Shown here in pieces: positions 56,891 to 64,000 of a stretch of DNA of 64,000 nucleotides; position 1 is the first letter of the stretch, and every line of letters starts with the position of its first letter. The position numbers and the translations under genes are program-made. Location of the stretch: contig JBMFIQ010000001.1 of NCBI GenBank assembly GCA_049976245.1, positions 62,001 to 126,000 on the forward strand, in the 5' to 3' direction. This DNA is from Microbacter sp049976245 (GTDB taxonomy: Bacteria > Bacteroidota > Bacteroidia > Bacteroidales > Paludibacteraceae). Under the pieces are notes generated by a model, which was given only the letters and a program-made list of their open reading frames with translations, made no database searches and was not told the origin of the DNA.

Positions 56891-57646
56891 TTAAATGGTA
56901 AGTTGCAAGGAACTTCGTTTTTGCCGTCCATAGCTTCGGTAATCGTCCAAAGGAATCTCTTCGTCGGGCTCCTGCCAATGCAAAGGGGCCGTCAGCCGAA
57001 AATGCAAATATTTGATGGAAATGCCACGTGCTTTCCATTGTTGTTCATAATAGGTTTCGATGGCCAAAACATCATCGGGAGGGGCGGGTGTGAGTTCGGT
57101 TCGTTCGTCAATCACCGGCAATTGGTTAAGGGTTGCCATGGCTTTGGTGTAAGTAAACAGGAAAGCGCTGTCGGTCTTCAAATGAATCTCACCATTGGCA
57201 GGCATGATTTGAGCATATTGTTGCATCATGTGCGTGGAAGTGAGCCGCTTGTTTCGTTTTTTCATTTGCGGATCGGGGAACGTCAGCCAAAGCTCACTGA
57301 CTTCATTTGGCGCAAAGAAATAGGGCAACAGCTCAATGTTGGTGCGCAGAAAAGCCACATTGCGCAAGTCATGTTCCAAAGCATACTTGGCACCGCTCCA
57401 CAAACGAGCTCCTTTGATGTCCACCCCGATAAAATTGATTTGAGGGAAGCGTTGTGCCAGTCCAATCGTATATTCACCCCGTCCACAACCTAACTCCAAA
57501 ACAATGGGATGATCGTTGCCAAAAAATGTTTGCCAGTTCCCTTTTTGTTCAAAAGGCCTGCCGCTGACAAGATCGCTGTAAGCCATTTGAAAAACGTGTG
57601 GAAACTGATTGATTTCGTTAAATTTGCGCAATTTGTTTTTTCCCAT
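56891..57646 (-). CDS. trmB: tRNA (guanine-N7-)-methyltransferase
   Basis: TrmB methylates G46 in the tRNA variable loop. The 251-residue protein has the SAM-binding VLELGCGRGEYTIGLA, NFIGVDIKGARLW, and the family motif LWLTFPDPQMKKRNKRLTS. Length is normal. A -7 box lies 22 bases before the ATG. It is followed by mrp and both probably share one transcript. Confidence 0.94.
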   Translation of the reverse strand: MGKNKLRKFNEINQFPHVFQMAYSDLVSGRPFEQKGNWQTFFGNDHPIVLELGCGRGEYTIGLAQRFPQINFIGVDIKGARLWSGAKYALEHDLRNVAFLRTNIELLPYFFAPNEVSELWLTFPDPQMKKRNKRLTSTHMMQQYAQIMPANGEIHLKTDSAFLFTYTKAMATLNQLPVIDERTELTPAPPDDVLAIETYYEQQWKARGISIKYLHFRLTAPLHWQEPDEEIPLDDYRSYGRQKRSSLQLTI

Positions 57647-57667
57647 AACAATGCCCTAAAGATGGGG

Positions 57668-57675
57668 CAAAGATA
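57668..57675 (-). promoter_or_regulatory. -7 box TATCTTTG for trmB
   Basis: Exact TAnnTTTG match on the minus strand, 21 bases before the trmB ATG. Confidence 0.55.
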
Positions 57676-57830
57676 GTCATTTTTTCACCTTTTACCTACA
57701 ACCTTTTTGTGGCAACAACTTGGGTAGCCCATCAAGCAATGGAGGTTTTTGGCTCATCAAGAATGTTTCGTCGAATGGCGATCATTGGCACCACGAGAGA
57801 TCTAAATCGGACAATGCGGTAAATTTTTCT

Positions 57831-57838
57831 TACTTTTG
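57831..57838 (+). promoter_or_regulatory. -7 box TACTTTTG for folE
   Basis: Exact TAnnTTTG match, 83 bases before the folE ATG. A 12-bp perfect palindrome (57861-57872) lies in the expected leader. Confidence 0.5.
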
Positions 57839-57860
57839 CACCTTCAAACGCACACATCAT

Positions 57861-57872
57861 GAAACGCGTTTC
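57861..57872. repeat. 12-bp perfect palindrome GAAACGCGTTTC
   Basis: Self-complementary over all 12 bases, in the folE leader and within a 13-codon ATG frame starting at 57859. It could be an operator or chance. Confidence 0.4.
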
Positions 57873-57921
57873 GTCACAAAACGGGACGAGTTCCATCTGA
57901 TTTAATAAAAATGACAAACAG

Positions 57922-58503
57922 ATGAATTTATCCGACAAAGAAGAAAACATCACCAAGCAATTGATGGAACATTACAAGGCTATCCTGACACTGCTCGGTG
58001 AGGATGTCGATCGTGAAGGGTTGATCAAAACACCCGAGCGGGTAGCATTGGCCATGCAATTTTTGACCCAGGGATACACTCAAAATGCTGAAGAGATTTT
58101 GCTTTCGGCCAAGTTTCGTGAAGATTATCGCCAAATGGTCATTGTGAAGGACATCGAATTTTATTCCATGTGCGAACATCACCTGCTCCCGTTTTTCGGA
58201 AAGGCACACGTTGCATACATTCCCAATCATTACATTACCGGACTGAGTAAAATTGTCAGAGTGGTTGAGGTTTTTGCGCGCCGTTTGCAGGTTCAGGAAC
58301 GAATGACTACGCAAATCAAAGAAAGCATTCAAAAAACCTTAAATCCCTTGGGTGTCATGGTGGTCATCGAAGCACAACACATGTGCATGCAGATGCGGGG
58401 CGTACAAAAGCCCGGTTCGGTCACTACCACATCCGATTTCACGGGAGTATTTGAAAGCGCCAAAACTCGCGAAGAATTTGTTAACCTTATTCAACGCAAA
58501 TAA
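57922..58503 (+). CDS. folE: GTP cyclohydrolase I
   Basis: FolE makes dihydroneopterin triphosphate from GTP, the first step to folate. The 193-residue protein has the zinc motif SMCEHHLLPFFG, the second zinc cysteine in HMCMQMRG, and VQERMTTQI. Length is normal for bacterial FolE. A five-codon frame (MTNR) ends in the TGA that overlaps the folE ATG. Confidence 0.96.
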   Translation: MNLSDKEENITKQLMEHYKAILTLLGEDVDREGLIKTPERVALAMQFLTQGYTQNAEEILLSAKFREDYRQMVIVKDIEFYSMCEHHLLPFFGKAHVAYIPNHYITGLSKIVRVVEVFARRLQVQERMTTQIKESIQKTLNPLGVMVVIEAQHMCMQMRGVQKPGSVTTTSDFTGVFESAKTREEFVNLIQRK

Positions 58504-58611
58504 TAAAAAAACGCAAAGATGTTCATTTTGAGGGATGCGTTGCATGAAAATGCAGCCGAAAAAAAGTAAATTTGACATCATTTTCTCATTCAAATTAAAT
58601 ACAAAGTGACT

Positions 58612-59877
58612 ATGCAAACACTTGACAACTTCAATTTTGCCGGAAAAAAGGCATTTGTTCGTGTCGATTTCAATGTTCCGTTGAACGAACAATTTCAAAT
58701 TACGGATGACACCCGCATACGGGCTGCGTTACCCACGCTAAAAAAGATTTTATCGGACGGTGGAAGTGTGATCATTGGATCTCATTTAGGACGACCGAAA
58801 AAAAATCCTGATCCTGCTTTTTCCTTGAAACACATTGTTGGGCATGTATCCGACTTGTTGGGCGTTCCGGTTCAATTTGCCAATGACTGCATGGGCGATG
58901 AAACGGCAGTCAAGGCTGCAGCTTTGAAACCGGGCGAAGTGTTGATGCTCGAAAACCTTCGGTTCTATGCCGAAGAAGAAGGCAAACCGCGCGGTTTGAA
59001 AGACGATGCTTCCGATGACGAAAAAGCAGCTGCCAAAAAAGCCATGAAAGCCTCACAAAAGGAGTTCGCACAAAAATTAGCCTCTTATGCCGATTGTTAC
59101 GTCAACGATGCTTTTGGAACTGCTCACCGTGCTCATGCTTCCACTGCATTGATAGCCAACTATTTTGACGCCGATCATAAAATGTTTGGTTACTTGATGC
59201 GCAACGAAGTGGAAGCTGTGGAAAAGGTGCTTAAATCGGCCGTGCATCCTGTCACTGCCATCATTGGAGGCTCCAAAGTGTCAACCAAGATCACCATCAT
59301 TGAAAACTTGATTTCCAAAGTGGACAACCTGCTGATTGTTGGTGCCATGGCATATACTTTTGCTAAAGCACAAGGTGGGCGCGTGGGAAATTCATTGTGC
59401 GAAGATGACATGCTGCAACTTGCCAACGACACCATTGCTAAAGCCAAAGCCAATCATGTCAATCTGGTTTTGCCGGTTGACTCGGTGATTGCCGACAAAT
59501 TTGCTGCCGATGCCGACACACGCATCTGTAACAACGACGAAATTCCCGACGGCTGGCTCGGACTCGATTTAGGTCCCAAAGCAGTCGATCAAATGACGCA
59601 GGTGATCAAAGAATCGAAAACCATTTTGTGGAACGGCCCTGCAGGAGTGTTCGAAATGGAAGCTTTTGCAGCCGGAACCAAAGCCATAGCTGAATCCATT
59701 GCGGCAGCAACCAAAAACGGTGCTTTCTCATTGATAGGCGGCGGCGATTCGGTAGCTGCCATCAACCAATTGGGTTTGGCCGATCAGGTAAGCTACGTGT
59801 CGACAGGTGGTGGCGCACTGCTCGAAATGATCGAAGGAAAAGTATTGCCAGGTGTCGAAGCCATCCGCGGATATTAA
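58612..59877 (+). CDS. pgk: phosphoglycerate kinase
   Basis: Pgk transfers phosphate from 1,3-bisphosphoglycerate to ADP in glycolysis. The 421-residue protein has RVDFNVPLN, IIGSHLGRPK, LLENLRFYAEEEG, VGAMAYTFAKAQGG, WNGPAGVFE and the nucleotide-binding GGGDSVAA. A lysine-rich insert near residue 125-150 is common in Bacteroidetes. The ATG at 58612 is preferred over a GTG two codons earlier. A terminator follows the stop. Confidence 0.97.
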   Translation: MQTLDNFNFAGKKAFVRVDFNVPLNEQFQITDDTRIRAALPTLKKILSDGGSVIIGSHLGRPKKNPDPAFSLKHIVGHVSDLLGVPVQFANDCMGDETAVKAAALKPGEVLMLENLRFYAEEEGKPRGLKDDASDDEKAAAKKAMKASQKEFAQKLASYADCYVNDAFGTAHRAHASTALIANYFDADHKMFGYLMRNEVEAVEKVLKSAVHPVTAIIGGSKVSTKITIIENLISKVDNLLIVGAMAYTFAKAQGGRVGNSLCEDDMLQLANDTIAKAKANHVNLVLPVDSVIADKFAADADTRICNNDEIPDGWLGLDLGPKAVDQMTQVIKESKTILWNGPAGVFEMEAFAAGTKAIAESIAAATKNGAFSLIGGGDSVAAINQLGLADQVSYVSTGGGALLEMIEGKVLPGVEAIRGY

Positions 59878-59905
59878 TCTTCAACGGAAAATCTCATATC
59901 TTCAT

Positions 59906-59940
59906 AAGCGCTGTCTTATCCCATAAGGCAGCGCTTTATG
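59906..59940 (+). terminator. intrinsic terminator of pgk
   Basis: AAGCGCTG (59906-59913) and CTTAT pair with ATAAG and CAGCGCTT (ending 59936) around one mismatch, 3-nt loop. The T-run is short and broken (TTATGTTT). Confidence 0.7.
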
Positions 59941-59974
59941 TTTGTGTCTGTCTCACCGAAACACGCTTTGCTCA

Positions 59975-60310
59975 TCCCAAAACAAAAGCATGAGGAAGAA
60001 AGAAATTGCATGGAGCACGAAAAATGTTGAAACGGGGAGATCAAAGATAGATTGGAGTAAATCAAATGAAGAATGGCAGAAAAAAAGAGTAGTATGTTGC
60101 AAATCAAATAAAGATGTTGCGCGGAAAAACCTTGAATGTCGCCGAAAAAAGAATGAATTTCCAAAACAAAATGATGACTTTAGCCCAGAAATGATTGATT
60201 TAGATAAATCAAATGAAGCATGCGGATCAAAAAGAACAATTTGAGGTCAAAAAAAGAAATGAAGTTTGGTCCAAAAAATAGACTTGCGACGCAAAAAGAT
60301 CCTTCCCCGC
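59975..60310 (+). repeat. degenerate 21-bp tandem array (about 16 units)
   Basis: Cut into 21-base steps, the DNA repeats a loose pattern with an A-tract near the start of each step, then a purine-rich middle and a TTG/TGC end. Clear units are AAATCAAATGAAG at 60059, AAATCAAATAAAG at 60101 and AAATCAAATGAAG at 60206, spaced by 42 and 105, both multiples of 21. The A-tracts recur every two helical turns, which predicts curved DNA. The phase continues past the stop at 60242. Confidence 0.65.
59990..60244 (+). CDS. possible heptapeptide-repeat protein (12 x 7 residues)
   Basis: The ATG at 59990 opens exactly 84 codons, twelve heptads, before TGA. Examples are WSTKNVE, WSKSNEE, CCKSNKD, CRRKKNE, FPKQNDD and LDKSNEA. 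Position 1 is mostly aromatic, aliphatic or Cys, position 3 or 4 Lys/Arg, position 7 Glu or Asp. After the stop the same frame continues with heptad-like LRRKKIL past a second stop, which suggests decay. There is no clear Shine-Dalgarno or promoter. It may be a coding repeat, a decayed gene, or DNA architecture with chance coding. Confidence 0.35.
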   Translation: MRKKEIAWSTKNVETGRSKIDWSKSNEEWQKKRVVCCKSNKDVARKNLECRRKKNEFPKQNDDFSPEMIDLDKSNEACGSKRTI

Positions 60311-60566
60311 TCATCAATCTTTCAATCCCCTTTGCAAAAAACCAACAGCACAGCAACTCCGAATCGAAAAAATTGTATGAAAGCGCTTTTATACGCTGTT
60401 TAAATATCGTTGTAACGTCGTTGCAAAGAGATTTAAACACGGCTATGTGCTTTGCAAGTCCAATGGCGCGGCCTATGGATGCAAAAAGATGTTTCTATGA
60501 CGGCTTTTTTCTGATAAGCCATCACACAATCAAGGTTTTCAAAGGGGTAACAATGATAAAATGTTT

Positions 60567-60574
60567 TATCTTTG
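60567..60574 (+). promoter_or_regulatory. -7 box TATCTTTG upstream of copy C and the alpha-galactosidase
   Basis: Exact TAnnTTTG match. The predicted transcript would carry a hairpin, the 22-codon frame (60714) and then the alpha-galactosidase after a leader of about 345 nt. Confidence 0.45.
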
Positions 60575-60713
60575 TGCGGAAATGAACAAAAGCTAAGCTC
60601 ATTCATTCAAGATGTTCCATGTCGGTTTGCAGGTTGATTGCACCAGTTTAAAAGATTCCCGCCTTCAAACGGGAAGTGTTTCATGTGATCTTTAAAAAAC
60701 AAACTATAAACAG

Positions 60714-60782
60714 ATGAAACGAACCATAAAAAGAACTTATGCTCAAGCACATGACTATTGGATGAGTTCCTTACATCCTTAG
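60714..60782 (+). repeat. small-ORF element, copy C (22 codons)
   Basis: ATG frame of 22 codons ending TAG, with the same length and 61 of 69 bases identical to copy A. The peptide begins MKR-T-IKR-T-YAQ and ends SS-L-HP. Its leader (AAAAACAAACTATAAACAG then ATG) closely resembles the leaders of aroA and cdsA, which supports translation. It lies 139 bp before the alpha-galactosidase start in the same direction. Confidence 0.55.
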
Positions 60783-60921
60783 TGTTAAAAATGTATGAAA
60801 ATCTTTGAATGACAAGCAACCGATTCATGTTTGCACCGGTATGATGTTCGGTCGAAGTGCCTCATTTCTCATCTTTAAACAAAGCATCAATAACTTATAT
60901 GTTAAACTAAAACATAAAACA

Positions 60922-62166
60922 ATGAAAACATTCGCTGTTACTTTTCTGTTTTTAATCACATGCTCCATTTCTTCAAATGCCCAGAAAGATTCGTTGCTCG
61001 CATTGACACCGCCGATGGGATGGAACAGTTGGAACACTTTTCAATGTCACATCAATGAAAAGATGATTCACGAAATGGCCGACGCCATGGTAGCGTCGGG
61101 GATGCGCGATGCCGGTTACGTTTATCTGATTTTGGATGATTGCTGGATGGCTCCAACCCGCGACTCGCTTCAAAATCTTCAAGCAGATCCAAAGAAATTC
61201 CCTCATGGCATGAAAGCATTGGGAGATTATATTCATTCCAAAGGATTGAAGTTTGGCATTTATAACTGTGCCGGAGCCAAGACTTGCGCCGGATATCCCG
61301 GAACTCGAGGCCACGAATATCAGGATGCGTTGACCTATGCTTCGTGGGGCGTTGATTATTTGAAATACGATTGGTGCAACACCGAAGGCATCAATGCGGA
61401 AGAAGCATATCGAACCATGAGTCAGGCATTGGCCGCAACGCATCGACCCATCGTGTTCAGTATGTGCGAATGGGGGACGAACAAACCGTGGTTATGGGGC
61501 GCCTCGTATGCCGAATTATGGCGAACCACGGGAGACATCGGGCGAGGATGGTACATTGCACCACGACCAAACGGGGAATGGACGCCGCTGGGATTTACAC
61601 AAATCATTGACAAAGATGCAGACTTGCGTCAATATGCCGGACCGGGACATTGGAATGATCCTGACATGCTGGAAGTGGGCAACGGCATGCCGGTGAACGA
61701 AGATCGGGCGCATTTCACCATGTGGGCCATGCTTGCAGCTCCGTTGATTGCAGGAAATGATCTGCGTACGATGAGTGAAGAAACGCGGCGGATTCTCACC
61801 AACCGCGGAGTGATTGCCATCGATCAGGATTCTCTGGGCATTCAGGGACTGCGTTATGCCGTCAATGATAGTGTGGAGACATGGGTCAAACCGTTGGAGA
61901 AAGGCGATTGGGCTGTCTGTTTTTTCAACCGTTCCGAAACGCCCAAAGCCGTCACGTTCGACTGGAAATCGCAGATGATCACCGATCCGCTTTCAAAAAG
62001 AACGCTTAATGCCGCCGAACAGCCTTATGATATAGTCAATTTATGGAGCAATCAATCGTTGGGTAATACCAACAAAACCCTGAACAAAACCGTTCCTTCT
62101 CATGACGTGCTGTTGCTTTACCTGTCGAAAAAGGCGCCCTCCGTGCGGATGAAACATAAAAAATAA
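60922..62166 (+). CDS. GH27 alpha-galactosidase, secreted
   Basis: A glycoside hydrolase family 27 enzyme that removes terminal alpha-galactose. The 414-residue protein has a signal peptide ending SNAQ and the family opening TPPMGWNSWNTFQCHINE. The nucleophile Asp is in YLKYDWCN and the acid/base Asp in ELWRTTGDIGRGW. A C-terminal beta-sandwich follows. I use ATG 60922 (MKTFAVTFLF); the frame is open upstream without homology. It should act in the periplasm or at the surface and is followed by the DUF6242 lipoprotein gene. Confidence 0.93.
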   Translation: MKTFAVTFLFLITCSISSNAQKDSLLALTPPMGWNSWNTFQCHINEKMIHEMADAMVASGMRDAGYVYLILDDCWMAPTRDSLQNLQADPKKFPHGMKALGDYIHSKGLKFGIYNCAGAKTCAGYPGTRGHEYQDALTYASWGVDYLKYDWCNTEGINAEEAYRTMSQALAATHRPIVFSMCEWGTNKPWLWGASYAELWRTTGDIGRGWYIAPRPNGEWTPLGFTQIIDKDADLRQYAGPGHWNDPDMLEVGNGMPVNEDRAHFTMWAMLAAPLIAGNDLRTMSEETRRILTNRGVIAIDQDSLGIQGLRYAVNDSVETWVKPLEKGDWAVCFFNRSETPKAVTFDWKSQMITDPLSKRTLNAAEQPYDIVNLWSNQSLGNTNKTLNKTVPSHDVLLLYLSKKAPSVRMKHKK

Positions 62167-62221
62167 CCTGAAGCAGTGAGCCGTCTCTTTTTTAAATGCC
62201 TTGAAATGCAACAGAAAGCCG

Positions 62222-62249
62222 TTGATCTCAAAAATTGTTGCTACATTTG
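62222..62249 (+). promoter_or_regulatory. promoter for the DUF6242 lipoprotein
   Basis: TTG at 62222-62224, a 17-base spacer and an exact -7 box TACATTTG at 62242-62249, 86 bases before the ATG. Confidence 0.55.
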
Positions 62250-62335
62250 CAAGCTGATCAAAGGACTCGATGTTCAACAGTGAACATGAGCATTGAAGAA
62301 GAATAAAACTGACAATTGTGATAAAAAGGTTTCGA

Positions 62336-63667
62336 ATGAACTTCAAAAAATATCTTTACAGCTCTTTAGCCTTTGTAGGCGTCTTGTTTTTGCATTCATG
62401 TCTTAGCACCACCACTCCAACCTATTCCAATGACGGGCATGTTATTAGTTTTAAGTTGCAAAACAACAGTGTGCCGGCTTTGGCTAAAGCTGTTTTTACC
62501 ATTGACGAAACAAGAGGGATCATTTACAACGTGGATTCATTGCCATTCAATACCGATGTCAAACATGCCATTCCCGTCGTTACGGCTTATTCAACAGCCC
62601 GCATGTATTTTAATGACAGCGTTTATACCGGCAAAGACACGGTCGATTTCTCACGTCCGGTGATTCTTAAAAATTATGCGCAGGACGGCATCACCATTCG
62701 TCAATACATTGTCACGGTGAATGTTCACAAAGTGGATCCAGATTCCATCAATTGGCAACGACGGAGCTATCCGTCACTCAACTTTGATCCCATTGACCAA
62801 AAAGCGCTCTTTTTCAATCAACAACTGATGCTTTATGTCAACGACGGAACACAGATGCATCTTTACACAACAACCGACGGAAAAAGCTGGGTCACACAGT
62901 TTATCAATACATTGCCTGCCACAGTCAATTTAAGGCAAATCGTTCAGTACAACAATACCCTATGCGTGGTTGAAAATGGACAAACCCTGTTGCAATCAAC
63001 CGACGGTATCACATGGAATCCGATTTCGTTAGTCAGCAGTGCGCCATTGGTCACACTCATTGGTTCCATTGGGCAAGAGCTTATTGGCATACAACAAAAC
63101 AACGGACTCTATTCGTTGTGTTATTCCAACGATGCCAAAACATGGATCACGGGTGAATCCTTAACCAACGGAATGGCCAATTTCCCGATCACTCATTTTA
63201 GTTCCGTTTCCTATCAACCTATTGTGGGATCGCCCAAAGTATTGGTGGTTGGCGGACTCAATGCGTCAGGTCAGCTTGTCAATTCTATTTTCAGTTACAT
63301 GATAGGCAGTAGTTGGGTAGATTTTTCTTCCGAAACAACGTTAACGGCTTTTCCTCCCATTGAGGATGAATCGCTGACGGCATACAATAATCAGATCTTA
63401 CTCGTTGGAGGTAGATTGAACAACAATCAGGTCAAAGACGACACCTTGCTGTGGTCAAAAAGCGACGGATTGTTCTGGACCAAAGCCGATTCACTGACCA
63501 TGATTCCCAAAGTGTTGCATTACACGCCTCGATACGGTCAATCGGTGGTGACGGACAATGCTTATCGCATTTGGATTATCGGAGGTTACGATGCCTCGGG
63601 GAATGTCTTGAAAGATGTTTGGGTCGGTCGGTTAAACAGCTTAGGATTTGGATTACCGCCAATGTAA
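62336..63667 (+). CDS. DUF6242-type lipoprotein with beta-propeller
   Basis: A 443-residue lipoprotein with lipobox LHSC at about residue 22. After a DUF5018-like N-terminal beta domain (about 30-140, VISFKLQNNSVPALAKAVFTI), the rest contains repeats such as LYTTTDGKSWVTQF, LQSTDGITWNPIS and LWSKSDGLFWTKAD, which predict a Kelch/Sortilin-like propeller. Members occur widely in Bacteroidales, with no known function. The ATG is at 62336, with AAGG before it. Confidence 0.82.
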   Translation: MNFKKYLYSSLAFVGVLFLHSCLSTTTPTYSNDGHVISFKLQNNSVPALAKAVFTIDETRGIIYNVDSLPFNTDVKHAIPVVTAYSTARMYFNDSVYTGKDTVDFSRPVILKNYAQDGITIRQYIVTVNVHKVDPDSINWQRRSYPSLNFDPIDQKALFFNQQLMLYVNDGTQMHLYTTTDGKSWVTQFINTLPATVNLRQIVQYNNTLCVVENGQTLLQSTDGITWNPISLVSSAPLVTLIGSIGQELIGIQQNNGLYSLCYSNDAKTWITGESLTNGMANFPITHFSSVSYQPIVGSPKVLVVGGLNASGQLVNSIFSYMIGSSWVDFSSETTLTAFPPIEDESLTAYNNQILLVGGRLNNNQVKDDTLLWSKSDGLFWTKADSLTMIPKVLHYTPRYGQSVVTDNAYRIWIIGGYDASGNVLKDVWVGRLNSLGFGLPPM

Positions 63668-63682
63668 CATCACTATATCAAT

Positions 63683-63709
63683 GACTGCTCTGAGAAGAGC
63701 AGTTTTTGT
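63683..63709 (+). terminator. intrinsic terminator of the DUF6242 gene
   Basis: ACTGCTCT (63683-63690) pairs perfectly with AGAGCAGT (63695-63702) across a GAGA loop, followed by TTTTG and TTTG. Confidence 0.88.
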
Positions 63710-63806
63710 TTGTGACAAAAAGGCTATTCTTTGACAAGGAAAAACTGTTTTTCACGATCCATTGATGAACCAACGACGCGGATCGACATCGTCAAAGCAT
63801 GCTGGG

Positions 63807-63848
63807 GTTGTTTTGTGTTGCCATCACTGTGGAAACATTCAAAACAAC
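63807..63848. repeat. 9-bp inverted repeat upstream of aroA
   Basis: GTTGTTTTG (63807-63815) and CAAAACAAC (63840-63848) are exact inverted copies 24 bases apart. It has no T-run in either direction and could be a protein-binding site or leader hairpin. Confidence 0.35.
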
Positions 63849-63914
63849 GCACTTAAATGCTTTGCGATAGATGCAATAAGATTCATTTGACCTTAAAAAA
63901 ACAATGATAAACAG

Positions 63915-64000
63915 ATGAAGTATGCACTGACAGCTCCCACATGCATCAAAGGTACCATCGATTTGCCAGCATCCAAAAGCATCAGCAATCGGGCATTGCT
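63915..64000 (+). CDS. aroA: 3-phosphoshikimate 1-carboxyvinyltransferase, 5' part
   Basis: An ATG at 63915 opens a frame that runs off the window after about 28 codons. It encodes MKYALTAPTCIKGTIDLPAS and then KSISNRAL. The KGTIDLPASKSISNRAL stretch is the N-terminal signature of EPSP synthase, with the PEP- and shikimate-binding Lys-Ser pair. AroA makes EPSP in the shikimate pathway, which feeds chorismate to the menF reaction. The leader closely matches that of cdsA. Confidence 0.85.
   Translation, partial: MKYALTAPTCIKGTIDLPASKSISNRAL

Larger units (their letters stand above)
59878..60921. other. intergenic region between pgk and alpha-galactosidase, 1044 bp
   Basis: It contains the pgk terminator, the 21-bp array, an inverted repeat (GTTTAAAT 60398 / ATTTAAAC 60431), a TATCTTTG box (60567), a hairpin (TTCCCG 60656 / CGGGAA 60670), copy C of the small-ORF element, and the leader of the alpha-galactosidase. 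Confidence 0.65.

Noticed and set aside
60398..60438. Inverted repeat GTTTAAAT / ATTTAAAC
   Set aside because: Only 8 bp, A/T rich, long loop; could be chance.
1..64000. tRNA, rRNA, tmRNA, RNase P, CRISPR, transposase, integrase
   Set aside because: No matching conserved sequence or direct-repeat array was found by reading; a covariance-model scan would be decisive for small RNAs.

Overview
The window reads as chromosomal core DNA from a member of the Bacteroidetes, most likely the order Bacteroidales. The evidence is a SusC/SusD pair, a GldA-type ABC ATPase, a secreted protein with a type IX secretion C-terminal domain, a menaquinone cluster, KdsB, an RsfS-FtsH-LUD-CdsA-Psd block, A-rich start regions with few Shine-Dalgarno sequences, and many promoters with the Bacteroidetes -7 box TAnnTTTG. 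Genus cannot be fixed from the sequence. No tRNA, rRNA, CRISPR array, transposase or prophage gene was seen.

Layout. 1-2.3 kb: a sigma-54 response regulator and a coiled-coil lipoprotein (minus). 2.6-3.5 kb: a family 2 glycosyltransferase (plus). 3.5-6.1 kb: pyrH, panC, panD and an AlaX-type editing protein (minus). 6.1-8.8 kb: a secreted phosphoesterase and a nucleoside permease. 9-15.3 kb: a tightly coupled menaquinone operon, thioesterase-menF-menD-menB-menC/menE, whose last gene is a MenC-MenE fusion. 16-17.3 kb: enolase. 18.4-23.3 kb: susC/susD with a near-consensus promoter and a terminator. 23.4-28.4 kb: rsfS, ftsH, LUD gene, cdsA, psd. 28.4-31.4 kb: comF, a CPBP protease and ftsE. 31.4-38.4 kb (minus): MsbA-like exporter, purB, kdsB, HAD phosphatase, MutS-like ATPase, gldA. 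38.6-39.5 kb: a YitT protein.

39.6-48.4 kb (minus): a probable peptidoglycan amino-sugar recovery cluster. It holds two BadF/NagK-type sugar kinases, murQ, a glycosyltransferase, a DUF4922 HIT-like protein, an AmpG-type muropeptide permease with a large extra domain, and a NagX/DUF5009 membrane protein. 49.1-51.9 kb: a D-lactate/glycolate-type FAD plus Fe-S oxidase. 52-57.6 kb (minus): TerC, DUF486, a type IX secreted protein, a small coiled-coil protein, Mrp and TrmB. 57.9-59.9 kb: folE and pgk. 60.9-63.7 kb: a GH27 alpha-galactosidase and a DUF6242 lipoprotein. The right edge cuts aroA after about 28 codons.

The least explained material is intergenic. First, a degenerate 21-bp tandem array at about 59.97-60.31 kb is open as exactly twelve heptapeptides and keeps its phase past the stop codon. 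Second, a 69-bp element carrying a 22-codon reading frame occurs three times. Two copies lie in tandem in front of the 103-residue gene near 55.3 kb and one precedes the alpha-galactosidase.
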